Assembly (NCBI GenBank): GCA_033782935.1
Contig: JAWQEG010001353.1
Coordinates: 186,001 to 250,000 of the forward strand
DNA: 64,000 nt
Direction: 5' to 3'
Source: Petrolisthes cinctipes
Lineage: Eukaryota; Arthropoda; Malacostraca; Decapoda; Porcellanidae
Shown: piece after piece, positions 62,440 through 64,000 of the stretch
How positions within the stretch are numbered: position 1 is the stretch's first letter
How the letters are laid out: the number at the start of each line of letters is the position of its first letter
Notes under the pieces: generated by a model
The model's input: only the letters and a program-made list of their open reading frames with translations
What the model was told of the DNA's origin: nothing
Databases searched by the model: none
Made by a program: the position numbers and the translations under genes

Positions 62440-62940
62440 TGTGCTGGTGGGAAAGGGTAGGAAGCTGTTGTAAGTGGGGTCAGTGGACAGTAGGTATATT
62501 TTGAATTGGTATGGAGGGTATAGGGAGTGAGTAGGTCGATAGGTGGTGAAGGTGGAGAGGTGGAGTTTCTGACGAACAGGGGAGGAGGTGGTTAGGTGGG
62601 GCAGGTGGTGTAGGTGGTGTGGGGGGGGGGGCTGGCTCCACCCGCACCCACGCCAATGATGATCACACACGCGAAGAAAGAAGGAAGGAGAGGAGGGTTA
62701 AGGGAGAGAGGGAGGAAGGGGGGATAGGAGGAAGGGAGAGAGGAAGGGAAGGAGGATAGGAAGAAGAGGGAGGTAGAGAGGAAGGAAGGAAGGGAGAATG
62801 GGGGAAGGGAGAGAGAGGGAAATAGAGAGAGTGGGTCCGCGGGGTAGGAAGGGGTGATTGTAGGAGGGAGTAAGGGGGCCGGGGCAGAAGGGGTCAGGAA
62901 CATCAAGGGAAGGAAAATGGAAACAATCAAGCGGCACCAA
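62440..62940. repeat. Purine-rich G/A tract
   Basis: GGTGG-rich then GGGAGAGAGGAAGG-rich on the plus strand. The minus-strand ORFs are serine/proline/leucine low complexity. Confidence 0.85.
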
Positions 62941-63440
62941 AATATCTCGACGTAAAAGAAAACCTAATCAACTTTCCTCGTGCATCTCCATACTGTATTA
63001 TTATTCGACCATTACCTTCCTATTCACTCATGCTATAAATAATATCGTACATGTCTATACAACTATTTTTCTATCTTCATATTAAATCACTATTCCTTTC
63101 CTACTCACCCTGTGCCGTCAAATGTAAAAAGTTATAAGAAAAATATGGTGGTACACTCAATTATTTTAAGTCTACATGATGTGTGTATTATTTTTATCAT
63201 TATCATTCATGTAATTTCCTGAGACCAGTTAGTAAGTGTACGGTATTGAATGTTGCTTCAAAATATTTCCAGCAGAGGCCTGTGAAAATTTATATCGGAT
63301 TTATGTCAGGTTGCAGTTTCTCGCCGCTACCGATAGAGGGCAGTTAATGCATGTGATGATCTACCGAACTACATAAATAAATCGTTTTATCAGACACCTT
63401 CTTTTCATACATTATTTTGAGCGAGACTGTAGCCCTAAGT
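62941..63440. other. No feature seen
   Basis: AT-rich unique-looking sequence without exon-like segments. Confidence 0.45.
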
Positions 63441-63444
63441 ATGC

Positions 63445-63448
<4 letters not shown>

Positions 63449-63498
<50 letters not shown>
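63449..63498. repeat. (GT)25 microsatellite
   Basis: 50 bp of GT. Confidence 0.97.
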
Positions 63499-63619
63499 AA
63501 GGCGCTACAAAAATAACTGAGCATAAAAAAAGACTAAGAAAGAGCTGGTATTGAGTATATTCTAAACAACAGCCAGGAACTTTGAACCGCAATCAGCTGA
63601 CCCACCCTGCAGTCGATAA

Positions 63620-64000
63620 TGGGATATGGAGGAAGGGGGAGAGGAATTACGGGAAACGGAGAGAAGACATAACGAAAGGAGAATGAAAAGGAATGAGGAA
63701 AGAAGGAAGAGGAAGGAAAGGAGGAAGAGGAAGGGAAAGATGGGGATATAAGGAAAGGAGGAAGAGGAAGGAAAAGAGGGGGGGGATGAGAAAAGGAGAA
63801 AGAGGAATTAAAGGAAAGAGGGGGTTATAAGGAATGGAAAAAGAGGAAGGTAAAGAAGGGGATATTAGGACAGGAGGAAGAGGAAGGGAAAGAGGGGGGG
63901 GATGAGGAAGAGGAAGGGAAAAAGGAGGCATATAAGGAAAGGAGAAAGAGGAGGGATATAAGGAAAGGAGAAAGAGGAAGAGAAAGAGGAGGATATAAAG
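63620..64000. repeat. Purine-rich (AAGGAAAGGAGGAAGAGG)n minisatellite, runs off the window
   Basis: Imperfect units of about 20-45 bp containing GGAAAGGAGGAAGAGGAAGG and GATATAAGG. Nearly all purine on the plus strand. Confidence 0.88.

Overview
The window is eukaryotic genomic DNA dominated by one large, intron-rich gene read on the minus strand. I assembled 27 consecutive coding exons by eye between 51044 and 118. Every exon is bounded by AG acceptor and GT donor signals, and reading phase is kept across all 26 junctions (10,928 nt, 3,642 complete codons). The product is the N-terminal part of a giant nesprin, the MSP-300/SYNE family: two calponin-homology (CH) actin-binding domains, then a long chain of spectrin repeats. 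Such proteins link the outer nuclear membrane, through a C-terminal KASH domain, to F-actin. The start codon exon (right of 51044) and the KASH end (left of position 1) were not found in the window.

Organism: an arthropod, most likely a decapod-type crustacean. This is inference from the MSP-300-like protein, the very dense dinucleotide microsatellites, short TTAGG runs inside a transposon, and a large load of Tc1/mariner-type MITEs and non-LTR retrotransposon debris. I could not run a search.

Layout: 118-1414 and 6360-12782 hold the last exons seen here, including one 6.4-kb exon encoding about 20 spectrin repeats. 14089-41131 carries 18 small exons for the first spectrin repeats, separated by introns full of foldback elements. 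41732-44975 encodes the CH2 domain and the linker before it. 49620-51044 encodes CH1 in three exons embedded in microsatellites. From about 49.7 kb rightwards the DNA changes character: long (GA)n, (GT)n and (CT)n arrays, minisatellites and purine-rich tracts. At 53.8-54.1 kb a cluster of E2F-like motifs precedes a possible plus-strand first exon, which could mark a divergent neighbouring gene.

Points that stand out: a 210-216-residue superperiod in the spectrin rod; two likely alternative exons (23076-23150 and 48307-48384); an inverted pair of retrotransposon ends flanking four in-frame exons; CH1 introns whose splice signals are made of microsatellites; and at least 14 copies of one foldback MITE family. 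No rRNA, functional tRNA, CRISPR array or complete transposase gene was seen.
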